From the NCBI RefSeq assembly GCF_004342025.1, contig NZ_SLWN01000001.1:541972-605971 (forward strand): DNA of 64,000 bases. Reading direction: 5' to 3'. The DNA is from Kribbella steppae (GTDB taxonomy: Bacteria > Actinomycetota > Actinomycetes > Propionibacteriales > Kribbellaceae). The position numbers and the translations under genes were made by a program. Each line of letters starts with the position of its first letter. The first letter of the stretch is position 1. The notes beneath the pieces were generated by a model. The model was not told the origin of the DNA, ran no database searches, and saw only the letters and a program-made list of their open reading frames with translations. This document shows, in pieces, positions 8,501-15,736 of this stretch.

Positions 8501-9752
8501 GTGTCATACCCGACAGGAGGTAGAGGCCGCGCTCGACGAGTCGCGCGAAGGCCGGATGAGCAGAGACGTCAGCGAGTCGGTCGGCCCGGATCGACATGAT
8601 CAGAGGTGCCTGGTGGGCGCTCAGAGCGGCTAAGAAGGTCTCACGTTCGCGAGTGTCCTGGCAAAGCGAGAACACCTCCTCGAACTGGTCCACGAGAAGA
8701 GCCGCCGTACCAGGCATCGCAGCCGCCAGCGCGGCGACCGGATGCGGACCCGGCGACATCACCACGACCTGCTTGCCGTCCCGGCGCAACGCGGCCGCCA
8801 CACCGGCCCGGACGAGCGAGGACTTGCCGCACCCCGACGGCCCAGCGACGGCCAGGACCGAGGTATCGGTCAGCTTGCGCAGGCACGCCGCGATGTCGGC
8901 GTCGCGGCCGAAGAAGGTGTCCGCGTCCTCGACGTCGTACGACTTCAACCCTGGGTACGGGCAGATCAGACTCGGTTCCGGCAGGGCGCTCTCCGCCACG
9001 AGGGACGGGTCTTGGCGCAGGATCGCCTGCTCCAGTGCGTCGACGTCCGCGTTGGGATCGAGGCCGAGGTCGCGGCTCAGTACGGTCCGCAGGCGGCGGA
9101 TTGTCGACAATGCTTCGCCCTGACGGCCAGCCTGGTACTGCGCTGTCGCGAGTAGGACCCAGCGACGTTCGCGCAGCGGGGCCTCGGTCACGAGTGCTTG
9201 TGCCTTCGCGAGCACCTTTTCGTGCTGACCCGATCGCAGCGCCGACTCGACGTACAACTCGTCGGCGGTGTGCCGCAACTCGATCAGTCGCGAAGCCTCG
9301 ATCCGGGCCGGGTCCCAGCCGTCCAACTCGGTCAGCGGCCGGCCACGCCACAGCGTCAGCGCGTCCGCGAGTACGACGGCCGATCGCTCCGGCTCGCCGG
9401 TCGCCAGCAACGCACGAGCTCGTACCACCGCGCGATCGAATCGCTGAGCGTCGATCTCGTCGAGCGGCACGACGAGCCGATACCCGAGCGGCAACGTCTC
9501 GATCGCGTGCGTGCCCAGGACCTTGCGGAGCCGAACCACGCAGCCCTGCACGACTTTGTGCCAGGACGGCGGCAGTCGCTCGCCGCCCCACAACACGTCG
9601 GCGAGCTGCTCTGCGCTGACGACCTCCCCAGGATGTACGGCCAGTGCAGCGACCACGACCCGGTCACGTCTCCCGAGAGTCTGATCCCCCTCGATCGTGA
9701 GCGGCCCCAATACATCGATGCCCACCTCTCGACTGTCGACCTCCGCCGACAA
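5505..9752 (-). CDS. SARP-BTAD / nSTAND ATPase / WD40 transmembrane regulator
   Basis: 1415 residues. Domain order: an OmpR-like SARP winged helix (about 10-95, with LRKVLG and LPLGYRL), a BTAD helical domain (about 100-245, LRERRWVLLATAQYQAGRQG), a STAND-type P-loop ATPase (Walker A GPSGCGKSS near 302-310, Walker B LLVDQFEEVF near 350), a single membrane helix (about 665-688, ATAAVLLLGALIAGLVAV), then WD40 repeats to the end (several FSPDGR/FSADGK turns). This resembles AfsR-type activators but places a beta-propeller after a membrane span, so an extracytoplasmic or membrane-surface sensor could control a cytoplasmic DNA-binding head. The TTG at 9752 has no ribosome site; an internal GTG at 9725 (GGAGGT at 9739-9744) is an alternative. 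Divergent from the small gene at 9896, its likely target. Confidence 0.9.
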   Translation of the reverse strand: MSAEVDSREVGIDVLGPLTIEGDQTLGRRDRVVVAALAVHPGEVVSAEQLADVLWGGERLPPSWHKVVQGCVVRLRKVLGTHAIETLPLGYRLVVPLDEIDAQRFDRAVVRARALLATGEPERSAVVLADALTLWRGRPLTELDGWDPARIEASRLIELRHTADELYVESALRSGQHEKVLAKAQALVTEAPLRERRWVLLATAQYQAGRQGEALSTIRRLRTVLSRDLGLDPNADVDALEQAILRQDPSLVAESALPEPSLICPYPGLKSYDVEDADTFFGRDADIAACLRKLTDTSVLAVAGPSGCGKSSLVRAGVAAALRRDGKQVVVMSPGPHPVAALAAAMPGTAALLVDQFEEVFSLCQDTRERETFLAALSAHQAPLIMSIRADRLADVSAHPAFARLVERGLYLLSGMTQDDLRAAIEEPARLSSLVVEPGLVDLLVNEVTDQPGALPLMSHALRETWQRREGRTLTVGGYNDSGGIRSAVAQSAEEVHERISPEQRAVLHDLLLRLVAPGPEGEPIRSRLPRRLVVTRPADDQMIDLLVSSRLLTSDAGVVEIAHESLVRAWPRLRGWLEDDLEGQRILHHLAVAADSWNNLDRPESELYRGVRLAKALDWRERTTPTLTATEDDFLAASKRLSETELRAAETRARLQQRVNRRLRAALATAAVLLLGALIAGLVAVRQADKAELAANRELARQVGARALVTDDISQSLLLAAQGVRLDDAPETRANLVAAINKNPLLLRSTRAPLGRTEAENLDVSPDGTRIVSGDNKATFNLYDAPSGKVLKSYTFAPVAENLDIYTRPRFSPDGRLIAVIAGEHDGTAIDPRSPIRLLTADNLEPVKAQPIFPTVAVPRLKNLAFSADGRYLAIGLQEAPGDDWDVIPAFALVWDLAALDRPPHRLALGIGPQRAVISPDGRTVYKPWFLTAFDVATGRQKWQRQDLFGGPIVDSTIGLPIIEVSKGGDLLAYLHPGPIRNDRTTTTVVNAQTGETVRVLRSTADPPRDAAFSADGKLLATAHSGGEIIIWNLATGQVVQRLRSAEVSWAVAFSPDSRTLYTAGDKGILRAYDLGGQRRYVRWTQGAPSRRYLHVLASGNGQRIAYLWNEAGTSWVSIADVATGRMTPPTSLDLELQGEAQVPASWHPNGQRLVVHGLHLVAVFDARTGKVLQKETRDVGSVGYVNHGNRIVAGTHEGTTYLDADMTVEDVTHGWIADCCTAASPDGETAVLFQDGRSGATMSWRIVRAATGEVVVEGDLAMSVNAAAYSSDGRLIAGTGTSGVFTIDTRSGAVTVAPTTGHRAQGISIRFSPDGARLVSGAADGTVTVWDAKTLDNLLTGATASEAAPIPVGPIFTQDGDVIAIPAYDGKVYHWDTSTARILTQACAMAGRNLTPTEWTQAFPDHPYQKTCP

Positions 9753-9769
9753 GCCGTCAACGGCCGCGT

Positions 9770-9807
9770 TACCGCCGTGATACCGCGGTCAGGCGCCGCG
9801 ATACCGC
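9770..9807. promoter_or_regulatory. 11-bp-spaced TACCGC direct repeats, candidate SARP site
   Basis: TACCGC occurs at 9770, 9781 and 9802, i.e. with steps of 11 and 21 bp, in the gap between the SARP-type regulator and the divergent small gene. SARP proteins are known to bind direct repeats with about 11-bp spacing, so this is a natural candidate for autoregulation and control of the gene at 9896. The repeat unit differs from the classic TCGAG heptamer. Confidence 0.45.
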
Positions 9808-9895
9808 CGTACGCGACAACTGGAGCACCGGACGTACGGCGTACCTGGACCGCAGCCAAGCGGCCCCGCCGGACGTGCGGCAAGGAGAAGGAATC

Positions 9896-10213
9896 ATGAA
9901 CCACCGCATCACGGCGATCGCAGTCATTCCCTTCGCGTTCGCATTCGCAACGGCCGCACCGGCGACGGCGAGCCCGTGGGATCCCACACCGACACCGCAG
10001 CAGGTGGAGCCGTGGCCGGACGAGGGGTCCGGTTATCCCGGGTACGCCGACCAGCAGGTACCAGCCGAGACGGTCAATCAAGTGACTGCACTCCACGCCA
10101 CCTCGGTCGCCCTCGGCGCAATCGGCGGCATCACGCTCGCCGGAGCCGCGCTCGGCATCACCCTCGCCGTCCAGCGCCGCCGCGACCATCTGCCTTCCAC
10201 CCAAGGCATCTAG
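9896..10213 (+). CDS. small exported, membrane-anchored protein
   Basis: 105 residues from ATG 9896, behind a strong AAGGAGAAGGA site (9882-9892). It has an N-terminal signal sequence (MNHRITAIAVIPFAFAFATA, cleavage near ATAS), a proline- and acid-rich middle (PWDPTPTPQQVEPWPDEGSG), one C-terminal membrane helix (ALGAIGGITLAGAALGITLA) and a basic stop-transfer tail (VQRRRDH). The chain would therefore be anchored with its acidic segment outside. No family recognised. It is divergent from the SARP-ATPase-WD40 regulator across 143 bp that hold SARP-like repeats, so it may be a target or an accessory sensor of that protein. Confidence 0.7.
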   Translation: MNHRITAIAVIPFAFAFATAAPATASPWDPTPTPQQVEPWPDEGSGYPGYADQQVPAETVNQVTALHATSVALGAIGGITLAGAALGITLAVQRRRDHLPSTQGI

Positions 10214-10237
10214 CCCGTTCTGTTGGATCATCCGAAT

Positions 10238-10269
10238 CACCGCGCAGTTCCTCGAAGAACTGCGCGGTG
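10238..10269. terminator. 13-bp perfect hairpin between convergent genes
   Basis: Arms 10238-10250 and 10257-10269 (CACCGCGCAGTTC and its complement) pair perfectly around the loop CTCGAA. It sits between the converging stops at 10213 and 10278 and can serve both directions, although neither side has a long T-run. Confidence 0.75.
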
Positions 10270-10277
10270 GCTACACG

Positions 10278-10532
10278 TCAGGTTCGGACGCGGAGGAAGG
10301 CGACGTAGTGGAGGGTGTCGTGATCGGTGATGTTCACGAGGTCCCAGCCGACGGGGTCGAGCATTTCGACGGCGCTGAGCACCAGGTCGATCGCGGCGGT
10401 GCTGACGTGTCCCCCACCGTGCACTGCGATGTGGCGGAACGGGTAGCCGTCGAGGCGGATCTCACCGCTCAGGATCTGGGCCGCGGGGAACAGACGCGGC
10501 GGGCGAGGCGGCACCCCTTGCAGCTGGGACAT
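10278..10532 (-). CDS. conserved small protein downstream of dnaG
   Basis: 84 residues from ATG 10532 (an in-frame GTG at 10541 is possible), 10 nt after the dnaG stop, so probably co-transcribed with it. The sequence contains LSGEIRLDGYPFRHIAVHGGG and ends with VNITDHDTLHYVAFLRVRT; the weak spread of hydrophobic and charged residues fits a compact alpha/beta protein. I do not recognise a family. Position directly behind the primase gene gives no clear functional clue. A hairpin terminator follows. Confidence 0.6.
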   Translation of the reverse strand: MSQLQGVPPRPPRLFPAAQILSGEIRLDGYPFRHIAVHGGGHVSTAAIDLVLSAVEMLDPVGWDLVNITDHDTLHYVAFLRVRT

Positions 10533-10542
10533 GCACCACACC

Positions 10543-12450
10543 CTAGAGGGCGCCGGAGATCGCCTTCTTGCGGAGCTCGGAGCGGTAGGCCTCGAGGGCG
10601 ATGAGCTCGCCGAACATGCGGTTGTAGTCGTCCGCCCGGTCGATCGGGTTGGTGCGCTGCAGCTTCGACTTGAGGTCCTGGATCCGGCGCGCGCAGGTCA
10701 ACTCCTGCAACCGGGCCAGCAGCGCCAGCGCATACGCCTCGTCCGGATCGCGGCCCAGCCGGAGCGGGTCGACGGCCAGCGCGCCGACCACCGCCGCGGC
10801 GGGATCGTTGCCGATGGCATCGCGTACGGCGACCACCCAGGCCTCACCGGGAGCCGCGGCCGCCGGACCACCCGCCTTCGCCATCGCGGACCGGATCGCG
10901 GCCAGCCACGGATGCGTGAAGTCGTGGTCGTCCAACTCGTCGAACGCGACACCCACCAGCGCCGGATGCTGCATCGCGATCTTCAGCACGTCCCACTCGA
11001 TCACGAACCGCTGATCCCGCGGCGACGGCACATCCACCCGTGGCGGCGGCGGAGGAGCTTCCCCTTGTACGACGACCGGCTGCTGCGGCCGATCGTTCGA
11101 CACAGCGGCAGCGGGACGCGACGCCGCGCGGTACACCTCGGTGCGAACCTGGTCGACCTCCAGCCCGAGGTGCCCGGCGAGCTCACGGGTGAACGCGTCC
11201 ACCTTCGACCGGTCGCGGATGCTGACCACCAGGCGAGCGGCGTCGCGCAGCGCGTCGATCCGGGTGTCCGCGCGGTCCAGGTCGTACTTCGACAGCACGT
11301 TTGCGAGCACGAACCGGTACAGCGGCACCCGCCGGCCGATCAGCTCGCGGACCGCGGCGTCACCCTTCTGCAGCCGCAGGTCACACGGATCCAGCCCGTC
11401 CGGCTCCACCGCGACGTACGTCTGCGAGGCGAACGCCTGGTCCCCCGCGAACGCCTTCAGCGCCGCCCGCTGGCCGGCCTCGTCACCGTCGAAGGTGAAG
11501 ATTACCTCGCCGCGGAACTGGTCGTGATCCAGCAGCAACTGCCGCAACACCCGCGCGTGGTCGTCGCCGAACGACGTACCGCAGGTGGCGACGGCCGTCT
11601 GGACACCGGACAGATGACACGCCATCACATCGGTGTAGCCCTCGACGACCACGGCCTGGCGGCCCTTCGCGATCTCGCGGCGGGCGAGGTCGACGCCGTA
11701 CAGGACCTTGGACTTCTTGTAGATCGGGGTCTCGGGGGTGTTCAGGTACTTCGCTTCGATCCTGTCGTCGTCGAAGAGCCGCCGGGCGCCGAACCCGATC
11801 ACATCGGACGACGCGTCCCGGATCGGCCACATCAGCCGACCGCGGAACCGGTCGTACAGCCCGCGCTGGCCGTCCGCCGACAGTCCGGACGCGACCAGCT
11901 CGGCGTTGGTGAAGCCGCGACCCCGCAGATGCGCGGTCAGCGCCTCACCGCCGCGCGGGGAGAACCCGACGCCGAAGTGCACGGCCGCGTCCTTGTCGAA
12001 CCCGCGCTTGTCCAGGAACTGCCGCCCGAGCGTCGCGTCGGGCGCGCCGAACAGCTGCTCCACGAAGAACTCGGCGGCGACCTTGTGCGCCTCGACCAGC
12101 CGGGGCCGCTGGTTCGCCGGGCCGCGGTGGATCGGCGCGCCGGAGTCGTCGTACCGGAGCTGGATACCGACCTTCGAGGCCAGCGTCTCGACCGCCTCGT
12201 GGAAGCTGATCTGGTCGATCTTCTGGATGAAGTCGATGACGTCGCCGCCCTCTTGGCAGCCGAAGCAGTAGAAGAATCCGCGCGACGGGGTGACGTTGAA
12301 CGACGGCGACTTCTCGTCGTGGAACGGGCACAGACCCTTCAGCGACCCACCGCCGGCGTTCTTCAAGGTCACGTACGAGCCGACGATGTCGTCGATCCGG
12401 GCTCGCTCGCGCACCAGCGCGACGTCCTCGTCCTTGATCCGGCCTGCCAC
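10543..12450 (-). CDS. dnaG: DNA primase
   Basis: 635 residues. It synthesises the RNA primers for chromosome replication. The N-terminal CHC2-type zinc finger is complete (C41-P-F-H44 and C62-x-x-C65, in GLCPFHDEKSPSF and YCFGCQEGGD). The TOPRIM core follows, with the glutamate motif VVVEGYTDVMA and the acidic motif IFTFDGDEAG. The C-terminal third is the DnaB-helicase-binding region. Length is normal for the family. The start is GTG 12450: TAGACT at 12457-12462 on the minus strand lies 6 nt upstream, so the transcript is probably leaderless. In many actinobacteria dgt lies directly upstream; here about 3.3 kb of accessory DNA separates the two genes. Confidence 0.97.
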   Translation of the reverse strand: MAGRIKDEDVALVRERARIDDIVGSYVTLKNAGGGSLKGLCPFHDEKSPSFNVTPSRGFFYCFGCQEGGDVIDFIQKIDQISFHEAVETLASKVGIQLRYDDSGAPIHRGPANQRPRLVEAHKVAAEFFVEQLFGAPDATLGRQFLDKRGFDKDAAVHFGVGFSPRGGEALTAHLRGRGFTNAELVASGLSADGQRGLYDRFRGRLMWPIRDASSDVIGFGARRLFDDDRIEAKYLNTPETPIYKKSKVLYGVDLARREIAKGRQAVVVEGYTDVMACHLSGVQTAVATCGTSFGDDHARVLRQLLLDHDQFRGEVIFTFDGDEAGQRAALKAFAGDQAFASQTYVAVEPDGLDPCDLRLQKGDAAVRELIGRRVPLYRFVLANVLSKYDLDRADTRIDALRDAARLVVSIRDRSKVDAFTRELAGHLGLEVDQVRTEVYRAASRPAAAVSNDRPQQPVVVQGEAPPPPPRVDVPSPRDQRFVIEWDVLKIAMQHPALVGVAFDELDDHDFTHPWLAAIRSAMAKAGGPAAAAPGEAWVVAVRDAIGNDPAAAVVGALAVDPLRLGRDPDEAYALALLARLQELTCARRIQDLKSKLQRTNPIDRADDYNRMFGELIALEAYRSELRKKAISGAL

Positions 12451-12456
12451 GCCGTG

Positions 12457-12483
12457 AGTCTAGCCGGGCCGATCGCATAGGTT
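12457..12483. promoter_or_regulatory. back-to-back leaderless promoters of dnaG and the TolB-like gene
   Basis: On the minus strand TAGACT (12462-12457) stands 6 nt before the dnaG GTG. On the plus strand TAGGTT (12478-12483) stands 7 nt before the ATG at 12491. Both match the TANNNT -10 box with start-codon spacing typical of leaderless actinobacterial transcripts. The two -10 boxes are 15 bp apart, so polymerases at the two promoters would compete. Confidence 0.6.
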
Positions 12484-12490
12484 GGCGGGC

Positions 12491-13354
12491 ATGCCACGAA
12501 CTCTTCGCCCAGGTCAGCGCTCCGAGCTGTACGTCGTCGACGTGAGCACCGGCGACCGGCGGCTCGTCCACAGCTCGACCACCCTGCTCTTCGAGGCGCC
12601 GAACTGGACCGCGGACGGCCGGCTCGTCGTCAACGGCGACGGCCGCCTGTTCAGCGCCGCGTCGGACGGGCTGACCGAGATCGACCTCGGCGGGGTGCCG
12701 CCGATCAACAACGACCACGTCCTGAGCCCGGACGGTACGACGATCTACGTGTCGGCCGACGATGGGCATCTGTACGCCGTACCGCTCGAAGGCGGCGCTC
12801 CGCGGCGGGTGAGCAACGACCGCGGACCGGGTTTCCACCACTACCTGCACGGGGTCTCGCCGGATGGCCGGACGCTCGCCTACATCGGTCTGGAGCAGGT
12901 GGGCGACCGCCGGGTGACCAACGTGTGGACAATCCCGACGGCCGGCGGCGCCGACGTCCAGGTGACGAACGACGAGCATGCGGACGACGGCTCGGAGTAC
13001 AGCCCGGACGGGAAGTGGATCTACTTCAACTCCGAGCGGGCGTCCACGACGCCGGGTCACGCCCAGCTGTTCCGGATCGCGGTCAGCACCGGCGAGGTCG
13101 AGCAACTGACCTTCGACGAGCGGGTCAACTGGTTCCCGCACCTCGCACCGGACGGCTCCGCGATCGCCTACGTCAGCTTCCCGCCCGGCATCCGGGGGCA
13201 TCCCGCGGACGTGGACGACGTACGCCTGCGCCTCCTGAGCCCGGACGGTGAGATCCGCGAGATCGCGACGCTGTTCGGCGGCCAGGGCACGATGAACGTG
13301 CCGAGCTGGTCGCCGGACAGCAAGAGCTTCGCGTACGTCGCGTACCCGCTCTAA
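12491..13354 (+). CDS. TolB-like PD40 beta-propeller protein
   Basis: 287 residues from ATG 12491, set by TAGGTT seven bases upstream. At least five PD40/WD40-like blades are visible by their S-P-D-G-[KRT] turns (LSPDGTTIYVSAD, VSPDGRTLAYIG, YSPDGKWIYFNSE, LAPDGSAIAYVS, WSPDSKSFAYVA). There is no signal peptide, so it should stay in the cytoplasm, unlike Gram-negative TolB. Relatives are the N-terminal domains of S9 peptidases and stand-alone 'TolB family protein' genes in actinobacteria; no catalytic domain follows here. Its stop codon overlaps that of the converging FAD reductase by two bases, leaving no room for a terminator. Confidence 0.85.
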   Translation: MPRTLRPGQRSELYVVDVSTGDRRLVHSSTTLLFEAPNWTADGRLVVNGDGRLFSAASDGLTEIDLGGVPPINNDHVLSPDGTTIYVSADDGHLYAVPLEGGAPRRVSNDRGPGFHHYLHGVSPDGRTLAYIGLEQVGDRRVTNVWTIPTAGGADVQVTNDEHADDGSEYSPDGKWIYFNSERASTTPGHAQLFRIAVSTGEVEQLTFDERVNWFPHLAPDGSAIAYVSFPPGIRGHPADVDDVRLRLLSPDGEIREIATLFGGQGTMNVPSWSPDSKSFAYVAYPL

Positions 13355-14592
13355 ACGTCGGCCAGGTCGATCGACGCGTCGGCCAGCCGTGCGGGATCGA
13401 GCTGCTTACCTGACCGGATCAGATCCTGGATGGCGTCGGTCGCACCCCAGGTGTTGACGTGCATCCCGGCCAGCAGACGCCGGTCGTCGTCGAGCCAGAA
13501 GGCGAGATACGCACCCGAGGCCGGATCACCGCGCAGCACCACCTGGTACGACGCTCCGCGCGGAACGTCGCCGGCGTACTCCATGCCGAGGTCGTACTGG
13601 TCGGTGAAGAAGAACGGGAGCGCGTCGTGCGCGACGTCCTGACCGAGGATCGCCTTCGCCGCGGACTTCCCGGTGTCCTTCGCGCTCTGCCAGTGCTCGA
13701 CCCGGACCGGCCGGCCGAACAGCGGGTGCTCCCACCGGACCACGTCGCCGGCCGCGTACACGTCCTCGGCCGAGGTGCGCAGGTCCGGACCGGTGACGAT
13801 GCCGGACCCGTTGTCCGGCGTGGCGACCTCGATACCGGCGTCCGCAGCGAGCTCGGTGTTCGGCTGCACGCCCACGCCGACGATGACCAGATCCGCCGGG
13901 ATCACCTCACCATCGGAGGTCCGCACCCCGGCCACCTTGTCGGTGCCTTCGAAGCCCTCGACCCCGGTGTCGAACCGGAGGTCCACACCGTGCTGCCGGT
14001 GCAGGTCAGCGAACAGCTCGCCGACCTGCTCACCGAGTACGGCGGCCAGCGCGGTGGACTGTGGCTCGACCACGGTCACCTCGCAGCCGCGTTCCCGCGC
14101 GGCCGATGCAGCCTCGAGGCCGATCCAGCCGGCGCCGACCACGACCACTCGCGGCTTCGCGGCGTACGCATCGGTCAGAGCCTGCGACTCGTCTGCCGTC
14201 CGCAGGTAGTGGATACCGGGCAGGTCGGCACCTGGCAAGTCGAGACGCCGTACGCGGCTGCCGGTGGCGATCAGCAGCTTGCTGTAGGACACCTGTGAGC
14301 CGTCGTCCAAGGTGACGGTGTGGGCCGCGGTGTCGATACCGGTGACGGTCGTGCCGAGTCGCAGGTTGACGTTGTTGTCGTCGTACCACTGCTGGTCGTG
14401 CAACTGCGCGACGTCGGTCTGGTCCTTGCCGAGCAGGACGCCCTTGGACAACGGTGGTCGCTCGTACGGCAGCTTGGTCTCGCTGCCGATCAGGACGATG
14501 CCGCCGGTCCAGCCGTCGTTCCGGAGCTCCTCGGCCGCGGTCGCCCCCGCGAGACTCGCGCCGACGATGACAATCTGCTCTGCATCAGTCAT
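13351..14592 (-). CDS. FAD-dependent ferredoxin/NAD(P)H reductase
   Basis: 413 residues. The family transfers electrons from NAD(P)H through FAD to a ferredoxin or rubredoxin. Visible motifs: N-terminal FAD-binding GASLAGATAAEEL with the following LIGSE; LPYERPPLSK; second dinucleotide site VVVVGAGWIGLEAA; and the FAD aspartate in VYAAGDVV. A C-terminal reductase domain (YAGDVP through LLAGMHVNTW) is present, as in rubredoxin and putidaredoxin reductases. Start ATG 14592 follows TAATGT by exactly 7 nt, so leaderless. No ferredoxin or P450 gene lies nearby, so its partner is elsewhere. Confidence 0.93.
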   Translation of the reverse strand: MTDAEQIVIVGASLAGATAAEELRNDGWTGGIVLIGSETKLPYERPPLSKGVLLGKDQTDVAQLHDQQWYDDNNVNLRLGTTVTGIDTAAHTVTLDDGSQVSYSKLLIATGSRVRRLDLPGADLPGIHYLRTADESQALTDAYAAKPRVVVVGAGWIGLEAASAARERGCEVTVVEPQSTALAAVLGEQVGELFADLHRQHGVDLRFDTGVEGFEGTDKVAGVRTSDGEVIPADLVIVGVGVQPNTELAADAGIEVATPDNGSGIVTGPDLRTSAEDVYAAGDVVRWEHPLFGRPVRVEHWQSAKDTGKSAAKAILGQDVAHDALPFFFTDQYDLGMEYAGDVPRGASYQVVLRGDPASGAYLAFWLDDDRRLLAGMHVNTWGATDAIQDLIRSGKQLDPARLADASIDLADV

Positions 14593-14639
14593 ACGCACGA
14601 CATTAGGCCCTCGCTCGGTGTGCGTCAGTCCCGGGCGCG

Positions 14640-14735
14640 CGCCTCGTGGACCGGGGCGCGGACGCCTCGTGGACCGGGGCGCGGGCGCCTCGTGGATCGG
14701 GGCGGCGCGCTGTCTCGTGGGCCGGGTCCCGGCGC
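14640..14735. repeat. tandem 23-bp repeats upstream of the decayed sialidase
   Basis: Two near-identical 23-bp units (14640-14662, 14663-14685; core CGCCTCGTGGACCGGGGCGC) are followed by a third copy with changes (14686-14709) and a degenerate fourth (14710 onward). The repeats are GC-rich, non-coding on either strand as far as I can tell, and lie in the divergent gap between the FAD reductase and the sialidase remnant. Confidence 0.8.
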
Positions 14736-14815
14736 GCCCGAGCCCTTGCCGCGTCCCGCTCGGATGACTACCTTGTCGCAGGACATCAGACGTCCTATGT
14801 CATGCCAGGAGAGCT

Positions 14816-15700
14816 ATGCGCAAGACCACCTCAGGTCGCTTCGCGGCCGCCGCCCTGCTCGCCGCCGGCGCGCTGCTGGCATCCTTCGCCGCCCCGGCCG
14901 CGTCCGCCCGCACTGCCCCGGAGTCACCACCCACCGCACCCTCAACTCAGGCCCCGACCGCATCCGCATCCGCGTCCACGCCCGCGACCGCGCCAACGTC
15001 CGCGTCCGCCTCCAACGGTCCGCGAACCACCGCCGACGTACCAACCTCGCAGGCTGCCCCGTTCGTCGACGACAACGTGCTGTTCGAACAGAAGACGAAC
15101 GGATACGCGTGCTTCCGCATCCCGGCGATCGTGCGGGCGGGCAACGGCATGGTGCTGGCGTTCGCCGAGGGCCGGGTCGCGGACTGTGGCGACGACGGCG
15201 ACATCGACGTCGTCCTGCGGAGATCGACCGACGGCGTACTCGGATCTGGTCCGGCTCGACGGTGACCAGGCTGCCTTGCTCTACGAGGCCGGCGTCGCGA
15301 CGCCGTACGAGACGATCCGGTACGCGCGGTTCAACGAGGCCTACCTGGCGACGCCGAACGGCACTCCCCCGGGCATCCCGGGACCACCGGCGCCAGGTCC
15401 ACTGACGCCTGATGTCGGTCCGGCGCACAACCCGGCGTACGTACGCGGCGGGGGCGACAGTTGCCGAGGGCAAGTTCGGCACCGGGCTCGCGTTGGACGG
15501 TGTGGACGATCGGGTCGAGGTGCCGTTCGACCGTTCGATCGATGTTGGCGCGCAGGACTTCACCATGATGGCGTGGATCAAGTACGGCGCCGCCACCGGA
15601 TCACACGCGATTCTGTGGGCCTACCGCACCGGATCGGGGACGACACCGCAGGTCTGGCTCCGCGCCGAACCGGAGGCGGCCGACAACCGAAATCCACGAC
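14816..15700 (+). pseudogene. decayed exo-sialidase with LamG-like tail
   Basis: The start looks normal: AGGAGAG before ATG 14816, a signal peptide (MRKTTSGRFAAAALLAAGAL), a serine/alanine/proline linker, and the sialidase N-terminus with the FRIP motif (ACFRIPAIV) and GRVADCGDDGDIDVVLRRSTDG. At about 15235 the frame jumps straight to the end of a sialidase domain (YSDLVRLDGDQAALLYEAG, TIRYARFNEAYL) in a second frame; the Asp-box propeller between is missing. Near 15450 a further shift at a G-run moves to a third frame carrying a concanavalin/LamG start (GKFGTGLALDGVDDRVEVPF). That domain is cut off around 15700, just before the dgt gene. The product would have removed terminal sialic acids outside the cell; it cannot now be functional. 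Confidence 0.85.
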
Positions 15701-15736
15701 TCGACGCCCGAGGGCGGAGCCGGATGAGGGGTGCGG

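Noticed and set aside
14640..14735. CRISPR-like repeats
   Set aside because: Units are directly adjacent without spacers and differ from each other; no cas genes nearby. The minisatellite at 40073 was rejected for the same reason.
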